Of a DNA stretch of 64,000 nucleotides, positions 43,680-52,671 are shown piece by piece. Source of the stretch: SAR92 clade bacterium H921 (lineage in GTDB: Bacteria; Pseudomonadota; Gammaproteobacteria; Pseudomonadales; Porticoccaceae); NCBI GenBank assembly GCA_025153755.1, contig JAOALD010000003.1:1-64000 (forward strand). Reading direction: 5' to 3'. Within the stretch, counting starts at the first letter, position 1. Each line of letters starts with the position of its first letter. The translations under genes and the position numbers were made by a program. Under the pieces are notes generated by a model that did not search any database, had not been told where the DNA came from, and saw only the letters and a program-made list of their open reading frames with translations.

Positions 43680-46301
43680 TCAGGCTCCAGTTACCTCTAC
43701 AATCTGTTCTGCGGCTATTAACTTACCCTGCTCAGCTGACTTCTGGAATGATTCGATCTGGTCAAAATTCATATAGCTATATACTTCACTGGCCATTGAA
43801 TCGATCTTACTGGCATATTCCATATACTCAGCGGGGGTTGGCAGTCGGCCCAGGATACCACCGACAGAGGCGAGCTCTGCACTCGTTAGATAAACATTGG
43901 CGCCATCGCCCAAACGATTAGGGAAGTTTCGAGTAGAGGTCGATAACACGGTCGCTCCAGCTAATACACGTGCCTGATTACCCATGCATAGTGAGCAGCC
44001 TGGCATCTCTGTACGAGCACCAACTTTGCCATAGATATTGTAGTAGCCTTCTTCCATGAGCGTATGGGCATCCATACGGGTTGGTGGGCAGATCCAGAAT
44101 CTAGAGTCTACCGAGCCAGCTTCGTCGAGAAGTTTGCCTGCGGCGCGGAAGTGACCTATGTTGGTCATACAGGAGCCGATAAAGATTTCATCTACCTTAT
44201 CGCCAGCTACTTCTGACAGTAGTTTGGCATCATCTGGGTCATTGGGGCAGCAGACAATAGGCTCTTTAATATCAGCAAGATCAATTTCAATAACTGCGGC
44301 ATATTCTGCATCTGTGTCTGCTGACATCAGCGTCGGCTCTGCCAGCCACTCTTCCATTTTGCGCACGCGGCGCTCTAGGGTACGCACATCGCCATATCCT
44401 TCGGCGATCATCCAACGGAGTAGGGTAGCGTTTGATTTTAGATACTCTGCAACTGAATCTTCGCTCAGCTTAATGGTACAGCCGGCAGCTGAGCGCTCGG
44501 CAGAGGCGTCAGATAATTCAAAGGCTTGCTCTACGGTGAGGCTCTCAATGCCTTCACCTTCGATTTCTAGAATCCGGCCGCTGAAGAAGTTCTTTTTACC
44601 TTTTTTCTCTACGGTCAACAAACCTTCTTTGATGCCGTAGTAAGGGATAGCATGGACTAGATCACGCAGGGTGATCCCGGGCTGCATCTTGCCTTTGAAG
44701 CGCACTAGCACTGACTCTGGCATATCCAATGGCATAACACCGGTTGCCGCGGCGAAGGCAACTAGGCCGGAACCGCCGGGGAATGAAATACCCATAGGGA
44801 ATCTAGTGTGTGAGTCACCACCTGTGCCCACTGTATCTGGCAGCAGCATACGGTTAAGCCAGCTATGAATAATACCGTCACCAGGGCGCAATGAGACACC
44901 GCCGCGATTCATGATGAAGTCGGGCAGGCTGTGCTGAGTGCTTATGTCCACAGGCTTTGGATAGGCTGCAGTATGACAGAATGACTGCATCACCAAGTCC
45001 GTTGAAAAGCCTAGGCAAGCCAGATCTTTTAATTCGTCTCTAGTCATAGGGCCAGTTGTATCCTGCGAACCAACGGTAGTCATTTTGGGTTCACAGTAGG
45101 TGCCAGGGCGGATGCCGTTGACACCACAGGCTTTGCCGACCATTTTCTGGGCGAGGGTATAGCCTGCGTTGGATTCTATGGGTGCGGCTGGCTGACGGAA
45201 TACGTCTGATGGGGCAAGGCCCATATGCTCGCGAGCACGCTGGGTGAGGCCACGACCTACAATTAGATTAATACGGCCATCGGCCTGCACTTCATCGAGA
45301 ATCACCTCAGATTTGTGTTCAAATTCTGAAACAACGTCACCGGCTTCGTTAAGAATTTTGCCTTCATATGGGAAAATCTCAATCACATCACCGTTGTTAA
45401 TATTGTCTACTGGCGCTTCAAAAACCAGAGCGCCTGCGTCTTCCATGGTATTGAAGAAGATTGGGGCGACTTTGCTGCCAAAGCAAATGCCACCACTGCG
45501 CTTGTTGGGTACGCCGGGCATATCTTCCCCAAAAAACCATAGCACTGAGTTTGTAGCTGACTTACGAGATGAACCTGTTCCCATCACGTCACCAATAAAA
45601 GCTACTGGCAGGCCACGAGCTTTCAGTTCGTCGATTTGGGTCATGGGGCCGGTTACACCATGCTCTTCAGGGTGCATGCCATCTCGTGTCATTTTAAACA
45701 TAGCGCGCGCATGTAGAGGGATGTCAGGGCGCGACCATGCATCCTGCGCGGGAGAGAGGTCATCCGTATTGATTTCGCCCGTAGCCTTGAATACAGCCAC
45801 TTTAATGCTCTGGGGAACGGCATCATTACTAGTGAACCATTCCGCATCGGCCCAGGACTGCATCACAGCGCTGGCATTGGCGTTGCCTGAGTCTGCTTTT
45901 TCGGCAACATCAAAGAAGGCGTCAAATACTAACAGGGTGCTCTTAAGCTCTTCTGCGGCTTGGCCTGCCAGACTGGCATCGTCAAGTAGAGCAACCAGTG
46001 TAGCTACGTTATAGCCACCATGCATATTGCCCAGCAGAGTCACTGCGGCGCTGCGATCAATGAGGGGAGAGCTGGCCTCACCATTAACGATAGCGCTTAA
46101 GAAGCCTGCTTTTACATAGGCGGCTTCATCAACACCGGGTGGTACGCGATTGGCGATCAGGTCGAGCAGAAAATCTTCTTCACCGGCTGGTGGATTCTTT
46201 AATAATTCAACCAAACCTGCTGTCCATTCTGGGTCTAGCGGTTTGGCGGGGATATTCTGTAATGCTCGTTCTGCGACATGGGCGCGATAGGCTTCTAGCA
46301 C
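43680..46301 (-). CDS. acnB: Aconitate hydratase B
   Basis: 873 residues, normal for AcnB (about 865). N-terminal HEAT-like domain (1-160), then the swivelling domain 4 equivalent (GDVMGTGSSRKSATN near 245) ahead of the core domains, the order unique to AcnB. Cluster cysteines lie near FIGSCMTNIG and PGCSLCMGNQA. Interconverts citrate and isocitrate in the TCA cycle; the apo-form of AcnB can also bind mRNA. Single gene transcribed toward the shared terminator with nfuA. Confidence 0.97.
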   Translation of the reverse strand: MLEAYRAHVAERALQNIPAKPLDPEWTAGLVELLKNPPAGEEDFLLDLIANRVPPGVDEAAYVKAGFLSAIVNGEASSPLIDRSAAVTLLGNMHGGYNVATLVALLDDASLAGQAAEELKSTLLVFDAFFDVAEKADSGNANASAVMQSWADAEWFTSNDAVPQSIKVAVFKATGEINTDDLSPAQDAWSRPDIPLHARAMFKMTRDGMHPEEHGVTGPMTQIDELKARGLPVAFIGDVMGTGSSRKSATNSVLWFFGEDMPGVPNKRSGGICFGSKVAPIFFNTMEDAGALVFEAPVDNINNGDVIEIFPYEGKILNEAGDVVSEFEHKSEVILDEVQADGRINLIVGRGLTQRAREHMGLAPSDVFRQPAAPIESNAGYTLAQKMVGKACGVNGIRPGTYCEPKMTTVGSQDTTGPMTRDELKDLACLGFSTDLVMQSFCHTAAYPKPVDISTQHSLPDFIMNRGGVSLRPGDGIIHSWLNRMLLPDTVGTGGDSHTRFPMGISFPGGSGLVAFAAATGVMPLDMPESVLVRFKGKMQPGITLRDLVHAIPYYGIKEGLLTVEKKGKKNFFSGRILEIEGEGIESLTVEQAFELSDASAERSAAGCTIKLSEDSVAEYLKSNATLLRWMIAEGYGDVRTLERRVRKMEEWLAEPTLMSADTDAEYAAVIEIDLADIKEPIVCCPNDPDDAKLLSEVAGDKVDEIFIGSCMTNIGHFRAAGKLLDEAGSVDSRFWICPPTRMDAHTLMEEGYYNIYGKVGARTEMPGCSLCMGNQARVLAGATVLSTSTRNFPNRLGDGANVYLTSAELASVGGILGRLPTPAEYMEYASKIDSMASEVYSYMNFDQIESFQKSAEQGKLIAAEQIVEVTGA

Positions 46302-46825
46302 GGGGTGCTTCTCCTGTAATAATTTGGATAATCTAATACATGGGTACGGATCTTTTCGTGGTCGAGACTATACGCGAATCTGTAGTTTATTTACAGAGTT
46401 ATGGATTATAACGGCTATACCTGCCGGCAATATTTATCCAGTGTCTGGAGAGGTTTGAGGTGGTCAAGTTACAGGCTCAGGCGCTCAGTAATTGTATCTT
46501 TATGGCTGAGGTCTCTACGCTCGAAAAGGATTTCGGCAGAGGGTATTTATACATAACATTTATGTAAAACTAGCATGTATGATTCTCCGCACGGAGGTGT
46601 CCCCAAAATGGCTGTGGTTAATTATGGGATTTGATTATCAGTATTCCATGGCTGGTGGAACGGATGAGGTTACTTCCTAAGGGGTCTGAGATTACCCAGA
46701 TGGATAAGGCCATTGTGAAGGCTCTGTGTCGGTTATGAGCGAACTGAAATCCCTGTTCTGGTCTAGGGGTTACCCCTCTAATAATGATAGAATTGGCAGA
46801 GAAAAATTACTTGTAGAAACACCTT
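46302..46825. other. Intergenic region, 524 bp
   Basis: Between the divergent acnB and miaE genes. It includes a small stem AGGGG-TTA-CCCCT about 50 bp before miaE. An Arg-rich frame at 46401-46556 lacks a ribosome site and is not credited. No RNA gene or repeat recognised; it must contain both promoters. Confidence 0.5.
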
Positions 46826-47458
46826 ATGACAGCAGTTGCTTTAAGAACAGTTTATGCAGACGTATTAGATGAGATTCAGGCATTCTTGCCCTGTGCGACG
46901 CCAGACCGTTGGGTTGAAAATGCTCTGGAGTATCCTGCTCTTATGCTTATCGATCATGCTAACTGTGAGAAGAAGGCGGCGAGTACAGCTATTAGCTTAA
47001 TTAATCGCTATACCGACAATTTTGAATTGTTAAATAAAATGTCCCGCCTAGCTCGAGAAGAAATGCGTCATTTTGAGCAGGTTATTGCCCTGATGAAGCG
47101 TCGTGGTGTTGCCTATACTCATGTCAGTGCATCTCGTTATGCCGGCGGTTTGCGTGAGTTGGCGCGTCGAGATGATCCGGGTAAGTTAGTAGATGTACTG
47201 GTGATTGGCGCGTTTATCGAGGCCCGCTCCTGTGAGCGTTTTGCTCGTCTGGCACCCTACTTAGATGAAGAGTTGGCGGCCTTTTACACCTCGTTACTCA
47301 AATCGGAAGGGCGCCATTATCAGGACTATCTTGGTCTGGCACAAAAAGCGTCAGATGGGGCAGATGTTGATGATCGCATTGCCCTGTTCGCGGAGCGTGA
47401 ACGGCAGTTGGTTGAGGCACCTGACTGTGAGTTTCGCTTTCATTCGGGACCCCTGTAG
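46826..47458 (+). CDS. miaE: tRNA-(ms2io6A)-hydroxylase
   Basis: 210 residues. A ferritin-like di-iron protein: the motifs EEMRHFEQV and EARSCERF plus SEGRHYQDY provide the two E-x-x-H-type ligand pairs. MiaE hydroxylates the isopentenyl group of ms2i6A37 in tRNAs reading UNN codons, using O2. Present in Pseudomonas and many marine gammaproteobacteria. Single gene with a bidirectional terminator shared with gltA. Confidence 0.95.
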   Translation: MTAVALRTVYADVLDEIQAFLPCATPDRWVENALEYPALMLIDHANCEKKAASTAISLINRYTDNFELLNKMSRLAREEMRHFEQVIALMKRRGVAYTHVSASRYAGGLRELARRDDPGKLVDVLVIGAFIEARSCERFARLAPYLDEELAAFYTSLLKSEGRHYQDYLGLAQKASDGADVDDRIALFAERERQLVEAPDCEFRFHSGPL

Positions 47459-47514
47459 AGGCTGTTGTTCGTCTCTTGCAGGCCTAAAAGTGATAGTTCT
47501 CTCGGCCACACATA

Positions 47515-47543
47515 CAAAAAAAGGCAGCCTAGGCTGCCTTTTC
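47515..47543. terminator. Bidirectional terminator miaE / gltA
   Basis: AAGGCAGCC-TA-GGCTGCCTT with an A-run before and TTTTC after, between convergent miaE and gltA. Confidence 0.92.
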
Positions 47544-47562
47544 TCTGCTATCTGTCACCGCA

Positions 47563-48849
47563 CTATCTATCTTTAACTGGGGTGTAATCGCGAGCATCTG
47601 CGCCAGTGTATAGCTGTCGTGGACGTCCAATACGATAGGGGTGGGTAATCATCTCATTCCAGTGAGAAATCCAACCAACTGTGCGGCCTGTGGCGAAGAT
47701 TACTGTGAACATTTCGACGGGAATTCCCAGCGCTTTGAGAATAATGCCAGAGTAGAAATCTACATTTGGGTAGAGTTTTTTACTGACAAAGTACTCATCT
47801 TCCAGGGCAATTTTCTCTAGTTTTTTGGCTAAACGGAACAGTGGATCATTTTCTAGGCCTAGGACTTCGAGAACTTCATCGCAGCTCTCACGCATCACAG
47901 TGGCTCTAGGATCATAGTTCTTGTAGACCCGGTGTCCAAAGCCCATCAGGCGGAATGGATCGTTTTTATCTTTGGCCTTGGCAACAAATTCTTCAATATT
48001 GTCCTCGTGGCCAATCTCTTCGAGCATAACCAGAACCGCTTCATTAGCACCACCATGAGCTGGTCCCCAAAGAGCAGCGATACCCGCTGCAATGCAGGAG
48101 AAAGGGTTTGCTCCAGAAGATCCAGCCAGTCGCACTGTGGATGTAGAGGCGTTTTGCTCATGGTCCGCATGAAGAAGGAAAATTCGGTCCATAGCTTTGG
48201 CGATTGCGGGCTCTACTTTGTAGGGTTCGCAGGGCGTGCCGAACATCATATGCAGAAAGTTTTCTGAGTAAGACAGGCTGTTGTCTGGGTAGATAAACGG
48301 CTGTCCACTAAAGTGCTTGTGGCACATGGCAGCAATCGTTGGCATTTTTGCAATTAATCGATGAGCCGAAATTTTGCGATGCTTTTCGTTAGTGATGTCC
48401 AAAGAATCATGGTAGAACGATGACATGGCGCCAACAACGCCGCAAAGCATCGCCATTGGATGTGCATCATAGCGAAAGCCACTGATAAAATGCTCTATCG
48501 AGCGATTGACCATAGTGTGGTATTTGATGGTGTTTTCGAACTCTTCTTTTTGTTCTGCATTGGGCAGACAGCCCTCAAGAAGCAGGTAGCAAGTTTCTAA
48601 ATAATCTGATTTTTCAGCCAGCTCTTCAATTGGGTAGCCGCGGTGAAGTAAAACCCCTTTTTCGCCGTCGATATAAGTTATATCTGACTGGCAGGCTGCG
48701 GTGGCGGAAAATCCTGGGTCATAGGTAAAAAAGCCGTGGCTGCCCAAAGAGCCAATATCTACTACATCTTGGCCAAGGGTTCCTTTGAGAACTGGAAGTT
48801 CTATGGGGGCTTCACCCTCAATACTCAGAATTGCTTTGCGTTCGGTCAT
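47563..48849 (-). CDS. gltA: Citrate synthase (type II)
   Basis: 428 residues, the normal length of hexameric gram-negative enzyme. Substrate and catalytic motifs: [32 protein letters not shown] and the late catalytic Asp in DFYSG. Condenses oxaloacetate and acetyl-CoA, entering the TCA cycle; allosterically inhibited by NADH in this type. Ribosome site GAGGATCC before the ATG. Divergent from sdhC across 440 bp, the arrangement found in Pseudomonas. Confidence 0.97.
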   Translation of the reverse strand: MTERKAILSIEGEAPIELPVLKGTLGQDVVDIGSLGSHGFFTYDPGFSATAACQSDITYIDGEKGVLLHRGYPIEELAEKSDYLETCYLLLEGCLPNAEQKEEFENTIKYHTMVNRSIEHFISGFRYDAHPMAMLCGVVGAMSSFYHDSLDITNEKHRKISAHRLIAKMPTIAAMCHKHFSGQPFIYPDNSLSYSENFLHMMFGTPCEPYKVEPAIAKAMDRIFLLHADHEQNASTSTVRLAGSSGANPFSCIAAGIAALWGPAHGGANEAVLVMLEEIGHEDNIEEFVAKAKDKNDPFRLMGFGHRVYKNYDPRATVMRESCDEVLEVLGLENDPLFRLAKKLEKIALEDEYFVSKKLYPNVDFYSGIILKALGIPVEMFTVIFATGRTVGWISHWNEMITHPYRIGRPRQLYTGADARDYTPVKDR

Positions 48850-49290
48850 ACTGGATCCTCGGGGAAAACTTGAGTGGAATGGGTCTGAAAAAGCGACTGC
48901 AATGATAGTTGTTCAGTGTAAATTGTCAACTCGAATACCCCAGATTGCGATCGGACAGACCGCACTACTCGGGGCCGGCAGTCGCTTTTGGATACCCGTT
49001 ATTCATATGTCGAATGGAGAGACAGCCTAAATTGCAGCCAGTTATGGCAACTGCCTGCTACTGCTATCACCGGGGGGGAACCGCTGGTCACTATTAAAAG
49101 AGACAGTCCGAATTAGTTAGCCTTGTCCTAATTGTTTTAGTCAATTGAATTTGCGTGCCGATGTAACTATACTTCTGCGCCATCAAACAGCCGGTAGCCA
49201 CGAACGTCAATCGTTGGCAAACCCTGCATTGTATTAATCAGCTAAATCCATTTCCGTTGATACGGATCACCTTAAAAGGGATTACCCGTC
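48850..49290. other. Divergent promoter region gltA / sdhC, 441 bp
   Basis: No gene. Short frames on the + strand have no ribosome site. Contains the promoters for gltA and for the sdh operon; an AAAAGGGAT lies just before sdhC. I cannot name individual operators. Confidence 0.55.
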
Positions 49291-49671
49291 GTGGACAAGA
49301 AAAGACCTGTAAATCTTGATCTGGGGACTATTAAGCTTCCCATAACATCCTATGTTTCTATTTTACATCGCGCCTCTGGTGTCATTATGTTCCTCGCCGT
49401 TGCTGTTTTGCTGTGGATTCTTGAGGCGAGTTTAGCCTCAGAAGCAAGTTTTAATGCGCTTGGTGATGTAATGGCCAATCCTCTGTGCCAAGTGATTATC
49501 TGGGGCAGCTTAGCCGCGTTGGCTTATCATGCAATTGCCGGTATACGTCACTTGATTATGGATTTCGGTGTGGGCGAAGACAGTTTCGAAGCTGGCCGGC
49601 TCAGCGCCTGGGTTGCAGTGGTGGTTGCCGCTGTTGTTATTGCTCTAATTACTGCGTGGGTGTTCCTATGA
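49291..49671 (+). CDS. sdhC: Succinate dehydrogenase cytochrome b556 subunit
   Basis: 126 residues, three membrane helices. Contains RPVNLDL at the N-terminus, HRASGVIMF (quinone-site region) and a heme-ligand His in AYHAIAGIRHLIMD. Starts with GTG (49291). With SdhD it anchors the catalytic subunits and carries heme b and the ubiquinone site. Ends in a 4-bp ATGA overlap with sdhD. First gene of sdhCDAB. Confidence 0.95.
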   Translation: MDKKRPVNLDLGTIKLPITSYVSILHRASGVIMFLAVAVLLWILEASLASEASFNALGDVMANPLCQVIIWGSLAALAYHAIAGIRHLIMDFGVGEDSFEAGRLSAWVAVVVAAVVIALITAWVFL

Positions 49672-50036
49672 TTACTACAGTAACCAGCTTGGGTCGCAGC
49701 GGCCTTTCTGATTGGTTAGTGCAGCGTGTCTCGGCTTTCGTGATGACTGCTTACCTTGTTTTTATCGTTGGCTATCTCATTGCCAATCCTGATCTTAATT
49801 ACAGTCAATGGGCAACCCTCAACAGCAGCTTGCCGATGCGCATGTTTAGCCTGCTGACTATGGTGTCGATTGCTGCCCATGCTTGGATTGGCATGTGGTG
49901 TGTGTTAACTGACTATATTACAGAGCGACTGATTGGGCCAAAGGCCACTGCTATTCGTATCTTCTTTCAGTTGGGCATGATCGCGGTGACCATGCTGTAC
50001 GTAATTTGGGCTATCGATATTCTGTGGGGAATCTAA
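49668..50036 (+). CDS. sdhD: Succinate dehydrogenase membrane anchor subunit
   Basis: 122 residues, three membrane helices. The start is the ATG at 49668 overlapping the sdhC stop; the frame is open further upstream but that is sdhC sequence in another frame. VQRVSAFVM corresponds to the first-helix region, and [17 protein letters not shown] contains the His and Asp/Tyr of the heme and quinone environment. Four bases before sdhA. Confidence 0.94.
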   Translation: MITTVTSLGRSGLSDWLVQRVSAFVMTAYLVFIVGYLIANPDLNYSQWATLNSSLPMRMFSLLTMVSIAAHAWIGMWCVLTDYITERLIGPKATAIRIFFQLGMIAVTMLYVIWAIDILWGI

Positions 50037-50040
50037 GTAC

Positions 50041-51813
50041 ATGGCTAATATGAGAACAATGAGTTTTGATGCTGTAATCGTTGGTGGTGGCGGTTCTGGC
50101 ATGCGCGCGGCGTTGCAGTTGTCGCAATCTGGTTATAAAACCGCCGTAATTACAAAGGTTTTCCCAACTCGCTCTCACACAGTGTCAGCTCAGGGTGGTA
50201 TTACCTGTGCAATTGCCAGCGATGATCCCAACGATCAGTGGCAGTGGCATATGTATGACACGATCAAAGGATCAGACTACATTGGTGATCAGGAAGCGAT
50301 TGAGTATATGTGTCAGACCGGCCCAGAGGCGATTTTTGAGCTAGAGCATATGGGTCTTCCCTTTTCTCGTACTGAAGAAGGTCGCATCTATCAGCGTCCC
50401 TTCGGTGGTCAGTCAAAAGACTTTGGCAACGGTGGCCAAGCGGCCCGAACCTGTGCTGCTGCAGATAGAACCGGTCACGCGCTCTTACATACCCTTTATC
50501 AGGGCAACCTGAAAAGTGAGACCACGTTCCTCAACGAATGGTATGCGGTTGACATTGTAAAGAACGAAGACAACGCAGTGGTTGGTGTCGTTGCGATTGA
50601 TATCGAAACCGGTGAAACGGTATATGTGAAGTCTAAGGCGACTGTATTCGCTACGGGTGGTGCAGGGCGTATCTACGCGTCTACCACTAACGCACATATC
50701 TGTACCGGTGACGGTGTGGGTATGGCATTGCGAGCGGGCTTCCCGGTTCAGGATATTGAAATGTGGCAGTTCCACCCGACTGGTATTCATGGAGCTGGCA
50801 CCCTGGTGACCGAGGGCTGTCGCGGTGAGGGTGGTTATCTAATCAATAAAGATGGCGAGCGCTTTATGGAGCGTTATGCTCCCAATGCGAAAGATCTGGC
50901 GGGTCGAGATGTGGTCGCTCGCTCTATGGTGTTGGAGATTCTTGAAGGTCGTGGTTGCGGCCCAGATGGGGATCATGTGTACCTGAAGTTAGATCATCTG
51001 GGTGAAGAGACCCTGAACGCTAAGTTACCGGGTATTCTTGAGCTGTCACGAACCTTTGCTCATGCCGATCCAGTGGTCGAACCCATTCCAGTGGTTCCCA
51101 CCTGCCACTATATGATGGGCGGTATTCCGACCAATGTAGATGGCCAGGCTCTGACCATTGACGCAGAGGGTAATGATCAGGTCATCGAGGGCTTTTATGC
51201 CTGTGGTGAAGCAGCCTGTGTTTCTGTGCATGGTGCTAACCGCCTGGGCGGTAATTCGCTGCTGGATTTGGTGGTCTTTGGTCGTGCCTCTGGCATGTTT
51301 ATCGAGAAGCAGTTGCGCGAGGGCATCAATCTTAAAGATGCCAGCGAAGCTGATATTGAGCGCGCTATGACTGGCCTCAATCGAATCAATAACTCCTCCG
51401 ATGGAGAACAGGCCTCAGTATTGCGCGCAGAACTTCAGACCATTATGCAGAATTATTTTGGTGTGTTCCGTCGTGGTGATTTTATGAAGCAGGGTATTGA
51501 GAAACTTAATGCACTGCGGCCACGTATTGAGAATGTAGCTCTGGACGATAAGAGCAACGCCTTCAATACCGCTCGCATTGAAGCTTTGGAGTTGCAAAAT
51601 CTTTTCGCTACGGCAGAGGCTACGGCAATTGCTGCGGAGGGGCGTACTGAAAGTCGCGGTGCTCATGCCCGTGAAGACTTCCAGGAGCGGGACGATGAAA
51701 ACTGGCTTTGCCACTCGGTTTACTTCCCAGGCAGCAAGACCCTCGGCAAGCGCGGAGTTAACTTCAATTTGAAAACTCGCGAAGCATTCGAACCTAAAAT
51801 ACGTACCTATTAA
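50041..51813 (+). CDS. sdhA: Succinate dehydrogenase flavoprotein subunit
   Basis: 590 residues. Dinucleotide motif [12 protein letters not shown], the covalent FAD His in [10 protein letters not shown], the substrate region [11 protein letters not shown] and [18 protein letters not shown] with catalytic Arg residues. Oxidises succinate to fumarate, passing electrons to SdhB. Normal length; no anomalies. Confidence 0.98.
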   Translation: MANMRTMSFDAVIVGGGGSGMRAALQLSQSGYKTAVITKVFPTRSHTVSAQGGITCAIASDDPNDQWQWHMYDTIKGSDYIGDQEAIEYMCQTGPEAIFELEHMGLPFSRTEEGRIYQRPFGGQSKDFGNGGQAARTCAAADRTGHALLHTLYQGNLKSETTFLNEWYAVDIVKNEDNAVVGVVAIDIETGETVYVKSKATVFATGGAGRIYASTTNAHICTGDGVGMALRAGFPVQDIEMWQFHPTGIHGAGTLVTEGCRGEGGYLINKDGERFMERYAPNAKDLAGRDVVARSMVLEILEGRGCGPDGDHVYLKLDHLGEETLNAKLPGILELSRTFAHADPVVEPIPVVPTCHYMMGGIPTNVDGQALTIDAEGNDQVIEGFYACGEAACVSVHGANRLGGNSLLDLVVFGRASGMFIEKQLREGINLKDASEADIERAMTGLNRINNSSDGEQASVLRAELQTIMQNYFGVFRRGDFMKQGIEKLNALRPRIENVALDDKSNAFNTARIEALELQNLFATAEATAIAAEGRTESRGAHAREDFQERDDENWLCHSVYFPGSKTLGKRGVNFNLKTREAFEPKIRTY

Positions 51814-51830
51814 TAGGGGCTCACAGACAT

Positions 51831-52535
51831 ATGTTAAATGTAAGTATTTATCGCTATAACCCTGAGGTTGATTCAGAGCCTTATATGCAAGACTATCAGG
51901 TCGATACTCAAGGCAAAGATGTAATGGTCTTGGATGTGTTAGAAAAGTTGAAGGTCGAAGATCCTAGCCTGAGTTTTCGTCGCTCCTGTCGAGAGGGCGT
52001 CTGTGGTTCTGATGGGTTGAATATCTCGGGTAAAAACGGTCTCGCCTGTATCACTCCGCTATCATCTGCGGTCAAGGGTAATAAGTTAGTCATTCGTCCA
52101 CTGCCGGGCCTGCCCGTGATTCGTGATCTGGTGATTGATATGAGCCAGTTCTATGCACAGTACGAAAAGATTCAGCCGTACATGATTAATAACTCCCCAG
52201 CACCAGCTATCGAACGCCTGCAGTCTCCAGAAGAGCGGGCTAAATTGGACGGGCTCTATGAATGTATTCTATGCGCCTGTTGCTCAACGGCTTGCCCATC
52301 TTTTTGGTGGAACCCAGAAAAATTTATTGGCCCATCTGGTTTGTTGCAGGCTTACCGGTTTTTGGCTGACAGCCGAGATACAGCCACCGAAGAGAGGCTT
52401 GCGAACCTGGATGATCCTTTCAGTGTGTTCCGTTGTCATGGCATTATGAATTGTGTGCAAGTCTGTCCAAAAGGGCTGAATCCGACCAAGGCTATTGGTC
52501 ATATTCGCAATATGCTGGTCAGAAGCGCTACCTAA
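51831..52535 (+). CDS. sdhB: Succinate dehydrogenase iron-sulfur subunit
   Basis: 234 residues. The plant-type [2Fe-2S] cysteines are in RRSCREGVCGSDG and LACIT; the [4Fe-4S] and [3Fe-4S] cysteines are in ECILCACCSTACPS and CHGIMNCVQVCPKGLNP. Relays electrons from SdhA to ubiquinone. Last gene of the sdh operon, closed by a hairpin terminator before sucA. Confidence 0.98.
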   Translation: MLNVSIYRYNPEVDSEPYMQDYQVDTQGKDVMVLDVLEKLKVEDPSLSFRRSCREGVCGSDGLNISGKNGLACITPLSSAVKGNKLVIRPLPGLPVIRDLVIDMSQFYAQYEKIQPYMINNSPAPAIERLQSPEERAKLDGLYECILCACCSTACPSFWWNPEKFIGPSGLLQAYRFLADSRDTATEERLANLDDPFSVFRCHGIMNCVQVCPKGLNPTKAIGHIRNMLVRSAT

Positions 52536-52575
52536 AGTGTTGTATAGCCTCCTGAGAGGGGTTAAATAGCTCGAT

Positions 52576-52600
52576 ACGGCCAGTTTTTACTGGCCGTTTT
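52576..52600 (+). terminator. Terminator between sdhB and sucA
   Basis: ACGGCCAGT-TTTT-ACTGGCCGT, a perfect 9-bp stem followed by TTT. It separates sdhCDAB from sucAB-lpd-sucCD, so the suc genes either have their own promoter in the 70 bp that follow or depend on partial read-through. Confidence 0.85.
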
Positions 52601-52671
52601 GCCATTAGAGGTTTAGAATACCGGCCATATTTATGCGGCTGATACACAGTATTTAAAGGGGAATAACACTG

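Noticed and set aside
46401-46556. 51-codon Arg- and Trp-rich frame between acnB and miaE
   Set aside because: No Shine-Dalgarno and a composition unlike real small proteins of this genome.
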